DNA of 64,000 bases, from contig CASEER010000008.1 in NCBI GenBank assembly GCA_949287085.1, positions 1 to 64,000 of the forward strand, in the 5' to 3' direction. This document shows, one piece after another, positions 52,797 through 61,959 of the stretch (position 1 is its first letter; each line of letters begins with the position of its first letter). A program made the position numbers and the translations under genes. The DNA comes from an uncultured Coriobacteriaceae bacterium (GTDB lineage Bacteria; Actinomycetota; Coriobacteriia; Coriobacteriales; Coriobacteriaceae). The notes beneath the pieces are model-generated. The model ran no database searches, had not been told where the DNA came from, and saw nothing but the letters and a program-made list of their open reading frames with translations.

Positions 52797-53627
52797 ATGG
52801 CCGCTGGCAAGGCGAAGGCTAAAGAAGCCCGCATCGACCGAATGTCTATCGAGCTCAGGCGTTCAGAGATCCTTAAGATAATCGATCAAGACGGCTCGGT
52901 GAGCGTGCAGAGGATTCGCTCGACGTTTGGTGTGTCCGAGGTGACCGCGCGCAACGATTTGGCCGCACTGGCAAAACAGGGGCATGTGAGGCGCGTACGG
53001 GGTGGCGCATGTGCTGTTGACAGTGTGGGGATCCCGTCCGACCCGGCTCTGCGTCTTAACGTAAACGCCGAGGCAAAGGTGGCTATTGCGCGCGCGGCTG
53101 CCGAGTTTGTTGAGGATGGAGACCGCATTGTGGTCGATGCGGGCACCACGACGCTCGAATTTGTAAAGGCGCTGGCGGGCAAGCAAGACCTTACCATCAC
53201 GACATACGATTTGGATATTGCGCTCTATGCCGATGCGCATTTGCCCAATGTCGAGGTGACCATGCCAGGAGGAACGCTTCAAAAGAATCGGCGCTATTTG
53301 GCGGGGCCGCTCGTTACCGACAACTTGGCGCGCTTCTATTTTGACAAGGTGTTTCTTGGCGCCGATACCTTTTCTTCGCGACAGGGATTTGGCACCAAGT
53401 ACATGGCGAGCGCGGCAATCAAAGAGAGCATGATCAAGCACGCGCGCTACAAGTACATGCTGCTTGATGCGTCAAAGGTTGGCCGCACGAGCCCGGTGCG
53501 GTTCTCGACAATCGAAGACTTGGACGTCATTGTTATCGATCACGACCCCGAAGATACCGTGCGGCTTTCTATTGACGCGCTTGCGCTCAACGCGATCGTT
53601 AAGTTGGTGCAGGCAGACGAGCAATAG
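52797..53627 (+). CDS. DeoR-family transcriptional regulator
   Basis: 276 aa. N-terminal helix-turn-helix: RRSEILKIIDQDGSVSVQRI, FGVSEVTARNDLAALAKQGH and VRRVRGGA. C-terminal sugar-phosphate-sensing domain (DeoRC): IVVDAGTTTLEFVKALAG, VTMPGGTLQKNRRYLAGPLV and DKVFLGADTFSSRQGFGT. Such regulators bind a phosphorylated intermediate; IolR of inositol operons is of this family and responds to the IolC product. ATG 52797 follows GGAGGGTGTT. It heads the carbohydrate locus. Confidence 0.93.
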   Translation: MAAGKAKAKEARIDRMSIELRRSEILKIIDQDGSVSVQRIRSTFGVSEVTARNDLAALAKQGHVRRVRGGACAVDSVGIPSDPALRLNVNAEAKVAIARAAAEFVEDGDRIVVDAGTTTLEFVKALAGKQDLTITTYDLDIALYADAHLPNVEVTMPGGTLQKNRRYLAGPLVTDNLARFYFDKVFLGADTFSSRQGFGTKYMASAAIKESMIKHARYKYMLLDASKVGRTSPVRFSTIEDLDVIVIDHDPEDTVRLSIDALALNAIVKLVQADEQ

Positions 53628-53697
53628 CCCGTACGAGCGCCATCGCGACGAGCACCATCGCGGTGCGCGCGTTTTTTGCTTACCGTGCGTCTAAGTC

Positions 53698-53726
53698 TTG
53701 ATTCGATGGTTTCCATCGGCTAATCT
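53698..53726 (+). promoter_or_regulatory. Promoter with internal palindrome before the iolC-like gene
   Basis: TTGATT (53698-53703), 17 bases, TAATCT (53721-53726). The spacer contains the perfect inverted repeat CGATGG-TTT-CCATCG (53704-53718), well placed for repression by the DeoR-type protein encoded upstream. Confidence 0.65.
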
Positions 53727-53841
53727 GCATAGTGCTGGACGGTGCCGACTCTCATCATGCCTAGTCCACGTTCAAACGTGCCCTGGAGAACGCAGGGCAG
53801 GTGCGTGGGCTCCTGTGGAGCTACTTGATGAGGAGAGGTAC

Positions 53842-54876
53842 ATGAGCATCTTTCATGAGGATGACGCTCGGCCATTCGATGTTGTGTTGCTTGGACGTAT
53901 TGCCATCGATTTCAATCCAGCATATACCGATCAGGTACAAGAGGATTTCAAGCCCCTTAAAGACGTGCATGTCTTTGAAAAGTTCGTAGGGGGCTCGCCG
54001 GCAAACATTGCGGTCGGGCTTGCGCACCATGGTCTTAAGGCGGGCTTTTTTGCTAAGGTCTCGGACGACCAATTTGGCGACTACGTAACCGAGTATTTCG
54101 AGCGCGCCGGTATCGATGTGTCGCACATCACGCGAGCGACTGGCGGGGAAAAGCTCGGCCTCACCTTTACCGAGATGCTGAGCCCATCCGAAAGCAATAT
54201 TCTTATGTACCGAAACGGCATCGCCGACCTGCAGCTTTCGGTCGACGATATTGATGAGGAATATATTGCGCAGGCCAAGGCCCTGCTTGTTTCGGGGACG
54301 GCGCTCGCCGCCAGCCCTTCGCGCGAGGCGGCGCTTAAGGCGGTAATGCTGGCGCGTCGCGTTGGCACGCCGGTCATTTTTGACATCGATTACCGCGCGT
54401 ATAACTGGACGAGCCTTGATGAGATTTCGATTTACTACGCCGCCGTCGCGCGCGAGGCAACGGTGATCATGGGGTCGCGCGAAGAGTTCGACCTTACCGA
54501 GCGCCTGATCGCGCCCCATATGTCAGACGAGGAATCGGCTGCATACTGGCAGGGCCAGCACGCGCAGATCGTTGTGATCAAGCATGGAATGGAAGGGTCT
54601 ACGGCATACACTGCCGATGGCGGGCGGTACGCCATCCGTCCCTTCCCGGTTACCGCGCGCAAGGGATTCGGCGGCGGTGACGGCTATGCTGCTGGATTCC
54701 TGTACGGTTTGTTCCAGGGCTGGGACGTTTTGCGGTGTCTTGAGTTTGGATCGGCAGAGGCGTCGATGATGGTCCGCGCCAACAACTGTTCGGATGCGCT
54801 GCCAACCCCTCAAGAAGTGCAGTCGTTTATTGACGAGGAGAAGCGCCAGTACGGCGAGATGGTTGCACAGGCATAA
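53842..54876 (+). CDS. iolC: PfkB-family sugar kinase, 5-dehydro-2-deoxygluconokinase (IolC) type
   Basis: 344 aa. Family features: FDVVLLGRIAIDFNPAY, EKFVGGSPANIAVGLAHHGL, AKVSDDQFGDYVTEYFERAG, IFDIDYRAYNW and the C-terminal signature GFGGGDGYAAGFLYGLFQGW with the catalytic Asp. In inositol breakdown IolC phosphorylates 5-dehydro-2-deoxy-D-gluconate. The FNPAY start and DIDYRAYNW segment match IolC better than ribokinase or fructokinase. An iolD gene at the end of the locus supports this. ATG 53842 follows GAGGAGAGGTAC. Confidence 0.9.
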   Translation: MSIFHEDDARPFDVVLLGRIAIDFNPAYTDQVQEDFKPLKDVHVFEKFVGGSPANIAVGLAHHGLKAGFFAKVSDDQFGDYVTEYFERAGIDVSHITRATGGEKLGLTFTEMLSPSESNILMYRNGIADLQLSVDDIDEEYIAQAKALLVSGTALAASPSREAALKAVMLARRVGTPVIFDIDYRAYNWTSLDEISIYYAAVAREATVIMGSREEFDLTERLIAPHMSDEESAAYWQGQHAQIVVIKHGMEGSTAYTADGGRYAIRPFPVTARKGFGGGDGYAAGFLYGLFQGWDVLRCLEFGSAEASMMVRANNCSDALPTPQEVQSFIDEEKRQYGEMVAQA

Positions 54877-54907
54877 ACGTGGCCCAAGGGTAAGGTGAGG
54901 AATAATC

Positions 54908-56065
54908 ATGGCTTACGGATTTTCAATACCTGATCGCATCCTGTATGGTGCGAACGCGCTTGACGACGCAGCTTCGTGGTTTGCGACAAAGGGAACAAAA
55001 GCGCTGATCGTGACCGACGAAACGATGGTGAAGCTGGGGAACGTCTCGTTGATAACAACGCTTTTGGAGCAGGCGGGGCTGTCGAGCGTGGTGTTTAGCG
55101 ACGTGAACGCGGAGCCAACCGACGAGGTTGTCCGTGCGGGCGCGGCGTGCTATCGTGCGCATGGCTGCGGCATGATCGTAGCGCTGGGCGGTGGCTCGCC
55201 AATCGACACCATGAAGGCCATCGCGCTGTGTGTCGCAACGGACCGCGACATCGATGAATTTATGGGAGAGGCGTATAGCGGGCCCGTTTGCCCCCTGGCG
55301 GCAATTCCCACAACAGCGGGAACAGGATCAGAGGCAACGCAGTTCACCATCATCACCGATACTGCTCGCGATATAAAAATGCTGCTCACCGGCTCGTCGT
55401 TGCTGCCGGAGCTCGCCGTGGTCGACCCGCGGTTCACGGTCACGGCGCCTCCCGGGGTAACCGCGGCAACCGGCATCGACGCGCTCTGCCATGCGGTCGA
55501 AGCGTTTACCTCGCGCAAGGCGCAGCCGCTGTCTGACACCTTTGCGCTTTCGGCTATCAAGCGCATCTGGAACAACCTGGTGACCTGTTACCGCGAGCCC
55601 TCGAATCTTGATGCGCGCACGCAGCTTTCGCTGGCGGCAACGGAGGCCGGCATCGCTTTTAACAACGCCAGCGTAACGATTATCCACGGTATGTCCCGGC
55701 CCATTGGCGCGCTGTTCCATGTACCTCACGGCCTTTCTAACGCCATGCTCATGGAGCCATGCCTTTCGTTTGCCCTCGATGGGGCCTACGAGCGCTTTGC
55801 CACGATTGCGCGCTCGTGCGGGCTGAGCGACGCCGCGGACGATCAGGTGGCGGCACACGATTTTATGGCGGAGCTTCGCCAGCTCTTGGAGGCTCTTGCT
55901 ATTGCAACGCCCCAGGAATACGGCATCGATTGTGCAGAATACGAGGCGGCGATTCCCAAGATGGCAGCCGATGCGCTTGCGAGCGGAAGCCCCGGCAACA
56001 CCATCAAGCAGGTGACGGTTGAGGATATGGAAGAGCTGTACCGTCGTGCTTATGCAAGGCAGTAG
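54908..56065 (+). CDS. Iron-containing alcohol dehydrogenase
   Basis: 385 aa, type III metal ADH. GGGSPIDTMKAIAL for NAD binding, IPTTAGTGSEATQFTIITD, metal ligands from GIDALCHAVEAFTS and NASVTIIHGMSRPIGALFHV then PHGLSNAML. Relatives reduce aldehydes or oxidise diols (1,3-propanediol, lactaldehyde). In this locus it may reduce an aldehyde from sugar cleavage, such as the malonic-semialdehyde branch of inositol breakdown, or oxidise a polyol; not determined. Weak ribosome site GGTGAGG before ATG 54908, 31 bases after iolC. Confidence 0.93.
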   Translation: MAYGFSIPDRILYGANALDDAASWFATKGTKALIVTDETMVKLGNVSLITTLLEQAGLSSVVFSDVNAEPTDEVVRAGAACYRAHGCGMIVALGGGSPIDTMKAIALCVATDRDIDEFMGEAYSGPVCPLAAIPTTAGTGSEATQFTIITDTARDIKMLLTGSSLLPELAVVDPRFTVTAPPGVTAATGIDALCHAVEAFTSRKAQPLSDTFALSAIKRIWNNLVTCYREPSNLDARTQLSLAATEAGIAFNNASVTIIHGMSRPIGALFHVPHGLSNAMLMEPCLSFALDGAYERFATIARSCGLSDAADDQVAAHDFMAELRQLLEALAIATPQEYGIDCAEYEAAIPKMAADALASGSPGNTIKQVTVEDMEELYRRAYARQ

Positions 56066-56091
56066 CTCGGGGATGTGACTTCCTATCGGGT

Positions 56092-56222
56092 GAGGCCGCC
56101 TGTCTGCTGAGGCCGCCTGTCTGCTGAGGCCGACCGCGTGCTGAGGCTGCCCGCCTGCTGAGGCCGCCCGCCTGCTGAGGCGGCCGGGCGAGGCGGCTCA
56201 CATGCTGAGGCTGCCCGCATGC
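56092..56222. repeat. 17-bp minisatellite, 7-8 units
   Basis: Units begin GAGGCYGCC and end TGCT: 56092, 56109, 56126, 56143, 56160, a shortened one at 56177, then 56190 and a partial at 56207. The period is not a multiple of three, so it is not a coding repeat. Confidence 0.92.
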
Positions 56223-56283
56223 CCCTTTTGGATAGGCTCACTACACGACCTCTTTTGAACGAGGCTGCCTAGAAAACGAAATG

Positions 56284-56320
56284 AATGCCGCCGCGGGTAA
56301 CCGGTGCCCGCGGCGGCATT
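56284..56320 (+). terminator. Terminator after the alcohol dehydrogenase gene
   Basis: AATGCCGCCGCGGG (56284-56297) pairs perfectly with CCCGCGGCGGCATT (56307-56320), followed by TATTGATT. Confidence 0.85.
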
Positions 56321-56788
56321 TATTGATTGCAGGGGCTATCCGCCGGTTGCAAGGGCCACCCGTCGCATTCCCCTAGGCGCAGCCTGTTGGGCTTGGGGCG
56401 CCTATTCGCGCGTGGGGCGGTTTTAAAAGCGCTGCGCATGCGTGGCGTTAGAAACCGAAACCTTGCGGCGAGGATAAACTCGTGGCGCGGTTACAAGAAT
56501 ATGCCGCAGAAATATACGGTATTCATCCATAAACGGTCGATATTTTTCCGTGAACGGTTGCTCGTTGCCAAAAAGAGCGGAATTACACCCCCTCGTTGCT
56601 GCCCGCTTCATCGGTTTTTATCAAATACGCAGGAGAGCTGCTGCATATGCGCCAGAAATCGAAACCTGCACCCCTTGCGTTTTGTTGCGGATGCCTTGCG
56701 CCGATGAGCTGTTTCTTTGCCCCGTCGGATTTTTTAGGATGTGAAACCGAGAGTCGCATCGGTCCCACGATCATACGAAGGAGTAACC
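56321..56788. other. AT-richer control region before the aldo/keto reductase gene
   Basis: No gene recognised. AT content rises around 56500-56570 and 56730-56750. Three ACGGT motifs (about 56516, 56532, 56553; as in ATACGGTATT, AAACGGTC and GAACGGTTG) suggest regulator sites. The reductase ribosome site GAAGGAG ends it. Confidence 0.45.
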
Positions 56789-57754
56789 GTGAAAAAGATT
56801 CGTATTACTGGTTGGAAAGACGGCAAGGAAATCGCCATCGAGCCGAGCAATCTGTTCCTGGGGTCCGCGGACTTTTTGCGCCCCGACAACATGGAGCAGG
56901 TTGAGCAGATGTTTGACGCGTATTTGGCCGCTGGCGGCAATGCGCTTGATACCGCGGAGCACTATCGCTATTCCGAGCCTGCCATTGGTGCGTGGATCGA
57001 GAAGACGGGGCGCCGCGACGATTTTGTTATCTTTACCAAGGGCTGCCACCCCAAGCGCGAGGCGCGCGATGTGAAGCGCGTTAACGCCGCGTGCATCCGC
57101 GAGGATATCGAGCACAGCCTTGAAACCATGCACACCGATCATGTTGAGATGTTCGCTCTGCACCGCGATGATCCCACCATTCCCGTGGGTGAGATCATGG
57201 AGGAGCTCAACGCCCAGATCGAGGCCGGCCACATCTACGCCGCCGGCGTCTCCAACTGGGAGCTCCCGCGCATCATCGAGGCCCAGGCCTACGCACAGGA
57301 GCATGGCCTGCACCCGCTGAGCTTCAACTCGCCCAACCTCTCGCTTGCTAAGCCCATGGGCCCGCGCTGGCCGGGTTGCGTCTCGGCGAACGACGAGATG
57401 GTCGCCTACCACAAGGAGACCGGGTTGCCGCTCGTCTCCTGGTCTTCGCAGGCCGGCGGCTTCTTCTCCGGCCGTTTTACGCGCGACCATTGCGACGACG
57501 AAGAAATCCGCAGCTGCTTCTACAACGACGAGAACTGGACGCGCTACGACCGCTGCATCGAGCTCGCCGAGGCCAAGGGCGCCACGCCCATCCAGATGGC
57601 GCTCGCGTGGGTGCTCAACCAGCCGTTCCACATCGCGGCCGTAATTGGCCCGGAGCGCATCGAGGAGCTCGAGAACTCCATCGAGGGTAGCGCCATCGAG
57701 CTCACTCCGGCAGAGGTCGCCTACCTCGACTTGGAGGCTGATTCCCTTGACTAG
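56789..57754 (+). CDS. Aldo/keto reductase
   Basis: 321 aa TIM-barrel oxidoreductase. Catalytic tetrad: Asp in GNALDTAEHYRYSEPAIG with Tyr, Lys in FVIFTKGCHPK, His in VEMFALHRDDPT. The NADP end is ALAWVLNQPFHIAAVIGPER. GTG 56789 is fixed by GAAGGAG five bases upstream. It overlaps the next gene. In inositol-type loci, AKR members oxidise or reduce inositol/inosose; that is a possible role here, since no Gfo/Idh inositol dehydrogenase is in the window. Confidence 0.92.
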   Translation: MKKIRITGWKDGKEIAIEPSNLFLGSADFLRPDNMEQVEQMFDAYLAAGGNALDTAEHYRYSEPAIGAWIEKTGRRDDFVIFTKGCHPKREARDVKRVNAACIREDIEHSLETMHTDHVEMFALHRDDPTIPVGEIMEELNAQIEAGHIYAAGVSNWELPRIIEAQAYAQEHGLHPLSFNSPNLSLAKPMGPRWPGCVSANDEMVAYHKETGLPLVSWSSQAGGFFSGRFTRDHCDDEEIRSCFYNDENWTRYDRCIELAEAKGATPIQMALAWVLNQPFHIAAVIGPERIEELENSIEGSAIELTPAEVAYLDLEADSLD

Positions 57755-58529
57755 GATCGTATGCCAGATGTACGGGTTCCGCAAAGAGATCGAGCGCGAT
57801 CCGTACGAGTGCTTCCGCAAGGTCAAGGCCCTGGGCTTTGACAAGATCCAGCTCGACGGCTGCCGCGGCCGCGACCCCGAAGAGGTGGCCGACGCCGTGC
57901 ACCAGGCGGGCCTCGTGGTCGACAGCATGCATATCAAGCACAATCTCTTTATCTCTGATGTTGACGAGATCATGCGCGAGGGCGAGCTCTTTGGCTGCAA
58001 GGAGGTCTACCTCAAGTACATCGAGGACGAGTTCCAGGTTGAGTACGGCTACAAGTTCACGAAGTGCGCGCTCATCAAGGCCGCCAAGGAGCTTATCGCG
58101 GCGGGTTACACCGTGGGCTTCCATTCGCCCGAGTACGACTTCAACAACCTCGTGGACGGCAAGCGCGTCATGGACTACATCTGCACCGAGGAGGACGGCG
58201 TCGCCATCCACCCCGAGCCGGATACCTACTGGCTCACCGTTGCCGGAATCGATCCGCTTTCGTACTGCCAGCAGTACGCCGGGCGCATTCTGACCATGCA
58301 TTTTAAGGACATCGACACCTCGCTCGATCTCATGGACATGGAAGCCAACCTGCGCGAGTGCGGCCAGGGCAACGTGGACTTTGAGGGGCTCATGCGTTGG
58401 GGCTATGCCAACGGCGTGCGTGCTTTTGCCATTGAGCAGGATTATTCAACCAAGGGCGTCTACGAGAGCTTCAAGGAGTCGCTCGAGTACCTGAAGGCTG
58501 TTGAAGAGCGGGTCGTTGCAACGCAGTAG
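57747..58529 (+). CDS. Sugar phosphate isomerase/epimerase (AP endonuclease 2-like TIM barrel)
   Basis: 260 aa of the IolE/IolI/IolH type. Metal-site and family segments: FDKIQLDGCRGRDPEEVADA, VVDSMHIKHNLFISDVDEIM, YTVGFHSPEYDFNNLVDGKR, VAIHPEPDTYWLTVAGIDPL, RILTMHFKDIDTSLDLMDM and FAIEQDYSTKGVYESFKESL. The TTG start 57747 overlaps the reductase stop and has GGAGG nine bases upstream; the alternative is ATG 57768. Could isomerise or dehydrate inosose; exact reaction not fixed. Confidence 0.9.
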   Translation: MTRIVCQMYGFRKEIERDPYECFRKVKALGFDKIQLDGCRGRDPEEVADAVHQAGLVVDSMHIKHNLFISDVDEIMREGELFGCKEVYLKYIEDEFQVEYGYKFTKCALIKAAKELIAAGYTVGFHSPEYDFNNLVDGKRVMDYICTEEDGVAIHPEPDTYWLTVAGIDPLSYCQQYAGRILTMHFKDIDTSLDLMDMEANLRECGQGNVDFEGLMRWGYANGVRAFAIEQDYSTKGVYESFKESLEYLKAVEERVVATQ

Positions 58530-58567
58530 TTGGCAAGGAGGCGTGCCGCGCGATGCACGTTCTATCT

Positions 58568-58659
58568 TGATACGGCAGCAGCCTCTGCTTTGGATGGCTG
58601 CGTGTCCACCGGCATAAGGCAATAGAAATAGCTGTATTGCGGCAATTCTGCCCGTATCA
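58568..58659 (+). ncRNA. Candidate structured leader (three-way junction)
   Basis: Pairings read by eye: P1 TGATACGG (58568-58575) with CCGTATCA (58652-58659); P2 GCAGCC (58578-58583) with GGCTGC (58596-58601); P3 GCAATA (58619-58624) with TATTGC (58635-58640). It lies 35 bases before the PHP-hydrolase start, in an operon gap. No known riboswitch class is recognised. Hypothesis only. Confidence 0.4.
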
Positions 58660-58694
58660 GATACACAAAATATAAGGAAGACGGAGGAGTACCT

Positions 58695-60104
58695 ATGGTG
58701 CTTCGGGGGTCGTTTACGCAAGAAACGCTTCAAATTGATCATCATACGGTTGAAATTGGGGCGGCAACCTCTATTGTTGTCACGCTGCTTGAAGGCGCAT
58801 TCGAACATTTCTTTTGCATTGTGCGTGATCCTGCTGGGGTACAGCGCGCACTGATAACGTTTAAAACGCGTATCAAGGAATATCGCATTTCCACGTTGCC
58901 GCTTTCTACTGATAATGGCGCGCTTCCTGGTGAAATAACGCAGGGCACCTGGACGATTGACGTGGTGCGTTCGTATCCCGTTGCCGGCGGTTATGCGATA
59001 GAGGTTGTTGAGACATCGGATATCGACTATCGCGGATGGGGTGACTATGCCTTCAATCCGCTCGCAACTGCGTTCGATGAGGTATTTGATGCTCGCGATG
59101 GTTGGTATCGAGGAGATTTTCATACGCATAGCGCTTGGTCAGACGGGCGTGTTTCGCTTGCCGATGTTGCTAAAGCGGCAGAACAAGCAAAGCTTGACTT
59201 CTTTTGCATGAGTGACCACTCGATTGTAGCCACCAAATTTCCTAAGACGTCGTGTTTGGTAATCCCTTCGACTGAGGTCACCTGGGATGATAACGGACAT
59301 TACAACGTACATGGCGTGACAGAGTTGCCAGACTGGGGTGCTTTTATCTCAGGGGCAAACGGAACAGATATGGCAGCAAAGAGCCGCGCACTCAATGCGG
59401 TGTTTGCCAGCTATCACTCTCAGGGAAGCATCGTCTCAATCAACCATCCGTTCCCGTACGGCTGGGAGCTGTTGCACGATTATGATATGCGCAATATTGG
59501 GCTGCTCGAAGTCATTAATGCTCCTCATTTGTTTGATGAGGAAATTGATAACGAACGTGCCGTGCGGTTCTTTGATTATCTGTGGTCGCAAGGCCACTAC
59601 CTTATGGGCGTTGGAGGCAGTGACGCTCATAAGAAAAATTACTTTGACCAATACCCCATCGGTATTCCCACGACGCATGTGCGCGTCAATGGCCTGTCGA
59701 TTGAGCGTGTGCTTGAGGCGGCACGTCTTGGACATTCGTTTGTTTCCATGTACGAGGATTTTGAAGTGTCGTTCCGTCGACCGGGCGATACGAAGGAAAC
59801 GCTTCTTCCCGGCGATCGTACAACCGGCCCCGTGGTGTTCAAGGCCCGCTGCTCAGCGCCTGTTGTGTGGGAGCTGGTGCGGTGCGGAACCGTTGTTGCA
59901 ACGGAAAAGGGCCGCACATGCGCGCTTGAGGCTCAGGTAGAGCCGGGAACATGGTGGCGCTTGCAGGCACGCGACGCATTCTCTGGTGAGCTCAGATTGT
60001 TTGTTAACCCCGTGCACGACTGCTCGTCTGTGCCGGAAGTAACCGGTTTCCAAGATGTACTCCGGGGTTTCTATGCCTCCGAGAGCGCTGTCGCAAAAGC
60101 TTAA
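58695..60104 (+). CDS. CehA/McbA-family PHP-domain metallohydrolase
   Basis: 469 aa. An N-terminal ~130-residue beta-rich domain, then PHP motifs: GDFHTHSAWSDGRVSLADVA (HxH and Asp), CMSDHSIVATKF, STEVTWDDNGHYNVHG, IVSINHPFPYGW and GVGGSDAHKK. A C-terminal beta domain (~340-460) follows. The family cleaves phosphate or other esters. In this operon it might act on a phosphorylated polyol or a glycerophospho-type substrate. Codon use is clearly less GC-rich than in its neighbours, suggesting separate acquisition. ATG 58695 follows GGAGGAGTACCT. Confidence 0.9.
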   Translation: MVLRGSFTQETLQIDHHTVEIGAATSIVVTLLEGAFEHFFCIVRDPAGVQRALITFKTRIKEYRISTLPLSTDNGALPGEITQGTWTIDVVRSYPVAGGYAIEVVETSDIDYRGWGDYAFNPLATAFDEVFDARDGWYRGDFHTHSAWSDGRVSLADVAKAAEQAKLDFFCMSDHSIVATKFPKTSCLVIPSTEVTWDDNGHYNVHGVTELPDWGAFISGANGTDMAAKSRALNAVFASYHSQGSIVSINHPFPYGWELLHDYDMRNIGLLEVINAPHLFDEEIDNERAVRFFDYLWSQGHYLMGVGGSDAHKKNYFDQYPIGIPTTHVRVNGLSIERVLEAARLGHSFVSMYEDFEVSFRRPGDTKETLLPGDRTTGPVVFKARCSAPVVWELVRCGTVVATEKGRTCALEAQVEPGTWWRLQARDAFSGELRLFVNPVHDCSSVPEVTGFQDVLRGFYASESAVAKA

Positions 60105-60249
60105 CGCTGCCAACGCCGTTTTCATTCTTTTGTTTATGTCGCACGTGCGTGCGACGAGATAGGCGATGCATGAGAAGGAGGGGTTAGGAAAAGGGAATGC
60201 CCCGCAGCGTTTGGGGCGGTGAATGCTGGTATGTAGGAAAGGAGCTGAA

Positions 60250-61884
60250 ATGAAGGAAAAGTTTCAGCAGTTCGGAAAGGCGATGCTCGTTCCGGTGAGT
60301 TTGATCGCTCTTACGGGCTTGTTGCTTGGTCTTGGTGGCGCCTTTACCACCGAGCTCACGGTCACCTCCTTCGGAGTTGATTGGGATTGGTATTCGACTT
60401 CGTTCATCTACCATCTCTTCTCCGTGCTTAAGGGCCTCGGCAACGTTATTATTGGCAACCTTGGTATTCTGTATGCGGTTGGGTGCGCTTTCTCGCTTGC
60501 ACGCAAGGAGAAGGGCTGGGCGGCGTTCTCCGCTGTTGTTGCCTATCTGGCAATGCTCAATACGATGCAGGTACTTCTTGAGGCTCAGGGCCTGACGGCC
60601 GACACTGCTTCGCGCGAGGCGCTGATTGCAGGCGGTATGGAGGCACTTGCGGCTGCCAAGGAATCTTCGCTTTACACCACCGTGCTCGGATTCTTTGTCA
60701 ATAACAGCGGCGTGTTTGGCGGCATCATTGTCGGTTGCGTAGTCGCGGCGATCACTTCGAAGTTCTACAGCACCAAGCTTCCGGTGGCGCTTTCGTTCTT
60801 TGCTGGCACTCGTACGGTGCCGATCATCTCGCTTGTTGCTGGTGGAGCTTTGGGTATCGCAATGCATTTTGTGTGGCCCGTCATCGGTAGCGCGATTTCC
60901 AACCTTGCCGAGTTCATTAATGCGTCGGGGCTTGTTGGCACGTTCGTGTATCGTTTCTGCGACGAGTGCCTCGTGCCGTTTGGCATGCATCCGATTATGT
61001 CGACGCCGTTCCGCTACACCGAGCTTGGCGGCTCGATGATTATTGATGGCGTGCAGGTTGTGGGTAACGCGTCCATTCAGCTGGCTCAGCTTGCTTCGCC
61101 TTCGAGTGACAAGCTGCTGGTGCGTGCGTTCATGGCTGCATCTGGCGTCAACGATTACGCAATCTATCCTGCTATTGCGCTGGCTATGTGGTCCTGCGCC
61201 AAGAAAGAGAACCGCAAGAAGGTCGCCGGTCTTCTGATTCCGACCGTTGTCTCTACGGTGTTCTTTGGCGTGACTGAGCCCATTCTGTTTACCTTCCTGT
61301 TTGCAGCTCCGTGGCTGTACTTCTTCGTGTACGCGCCGATGTCTGCTCTTTCTGAGGTTATCTGCGAGGCTTGTAAGGTATCGGTGTATCAGGGCAACAT
61401 CAAGGACCTGATTCCGTTCTTGCTGCGCCCCGAGAAGCTCAATCTGTGGCCGTACCTCTGGATTCTTCCGCTCTTCTTCGTCGTTGCCTTCGTGCTCTTC
61501 CGCTTCCTCATCCTGAAGTTCGATGTCAAGACGCCTGGTCGCGATGACGATGAGAGCGAGGACGACATCCACCTCATTAGCAAGGCGGAGTACAACGCCC
61601 GCACCGCTGCCGAGAAGCACGACGGTGAGTCTGAAGAGGTTGCGCTTGCTCGCGGCATTGTTGAGGCGCTTGGTGGCGCTGCGAACATCGAAGATGTTGA
61701 CAACTGCATCTCTCGTTTGCGCGTCATCGTAAAGGACGGCGGAAAGCTCGCCCCCGATGCGGTCTTCACCAAGGAATTGAAGGCCATGGGAGTTATGCAT
61801 ATTTCCGATAAGGCGGTCCAGGTTATTTATGGACCGGCAGTCGCTGAAGTCGCGGCGAACGTCCACGACGTTCTGGGATTCTAA
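60250..61884 (+). CDS. PTS transporter EIICB, glucose/glucosamine-family type
   Basis: 544 aa. EIIC membrane domain (residues 1-~430): MLVPVSLIALTGLLLGLGGA, GNLGILYAVGCAFSLARKEK, KLPVALSFFAGTRTVPIISL, YRFCDECLVPFGMHPIMSTP and GVTEPILFTFLFAAPWLYFF. Cytosolic EIIB (~470-544) has the phosphorylated Cys in IEDVDNCISRLRVIVKD. No EIIA domain is attached. It takes up and phosphorylates a sugar or polyol using HPr. Among IolC/IolD-type genes this suggests import as a phosphate ester. ATG 60250 follows AAAGGAGCTGAA. Hairpins at 60136-60153 (GTCGCAC/GTGCGAC) and ~60201-60220 precede it. Confidence 0.94.
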   Translation: MKEKFQQFGKAMLVPVSLIALTGLLLGLGGAFTTELTVTSFGVDWDWYSTSFIYHLFSVLKGLGNVIIGNLGILYAVGCAFSLARKEKGWAAFSAVVAYLAMLNTMQVLLEAQGLTADTASREALIAGGMEALAAAKESSLYTTVLGFFVNNSGVFGGIIVGCVVAAITSKFYSTKLPVALSFFAGTRTVPIISLVAGGALGIAMHFVWPVIGSAISNLAEFINASGLVGTFVYRFCDECLVPFGMHPIMSTPFRYTELGGSMIIDGVQVVGNASIQLAQLASPSSDKLLVRAFMAASGVNDYAIYPAIALAMWSCAKKENRKKVAGLLIPTVVSTVFFGVTEPILFTFLFAAPWLYFFVYAPMSALSEVICEACKVSVYQGNIKDLIPFLLRPEKLNLWPYLWILPLFFVVAFVLFRFLILKFDVKTPGRDDDESEDDIHLISKAEYNARTAAEKHDGESEEVALARGIVEALGGAANIEDVDNCISRLRVIVKDGGKLAPDAVFTKELKAMGVMHISDKAVQVIYGPAVAEVAANVHDVLGF

Positions 61885-61959
61885 TCGCGACAGTGCCCCA
61901 AACTGGCTTACGCCAGCGCGGGGCGCTCGCGTTGTTACGGTAAGAGAGGCGGGTGAACT

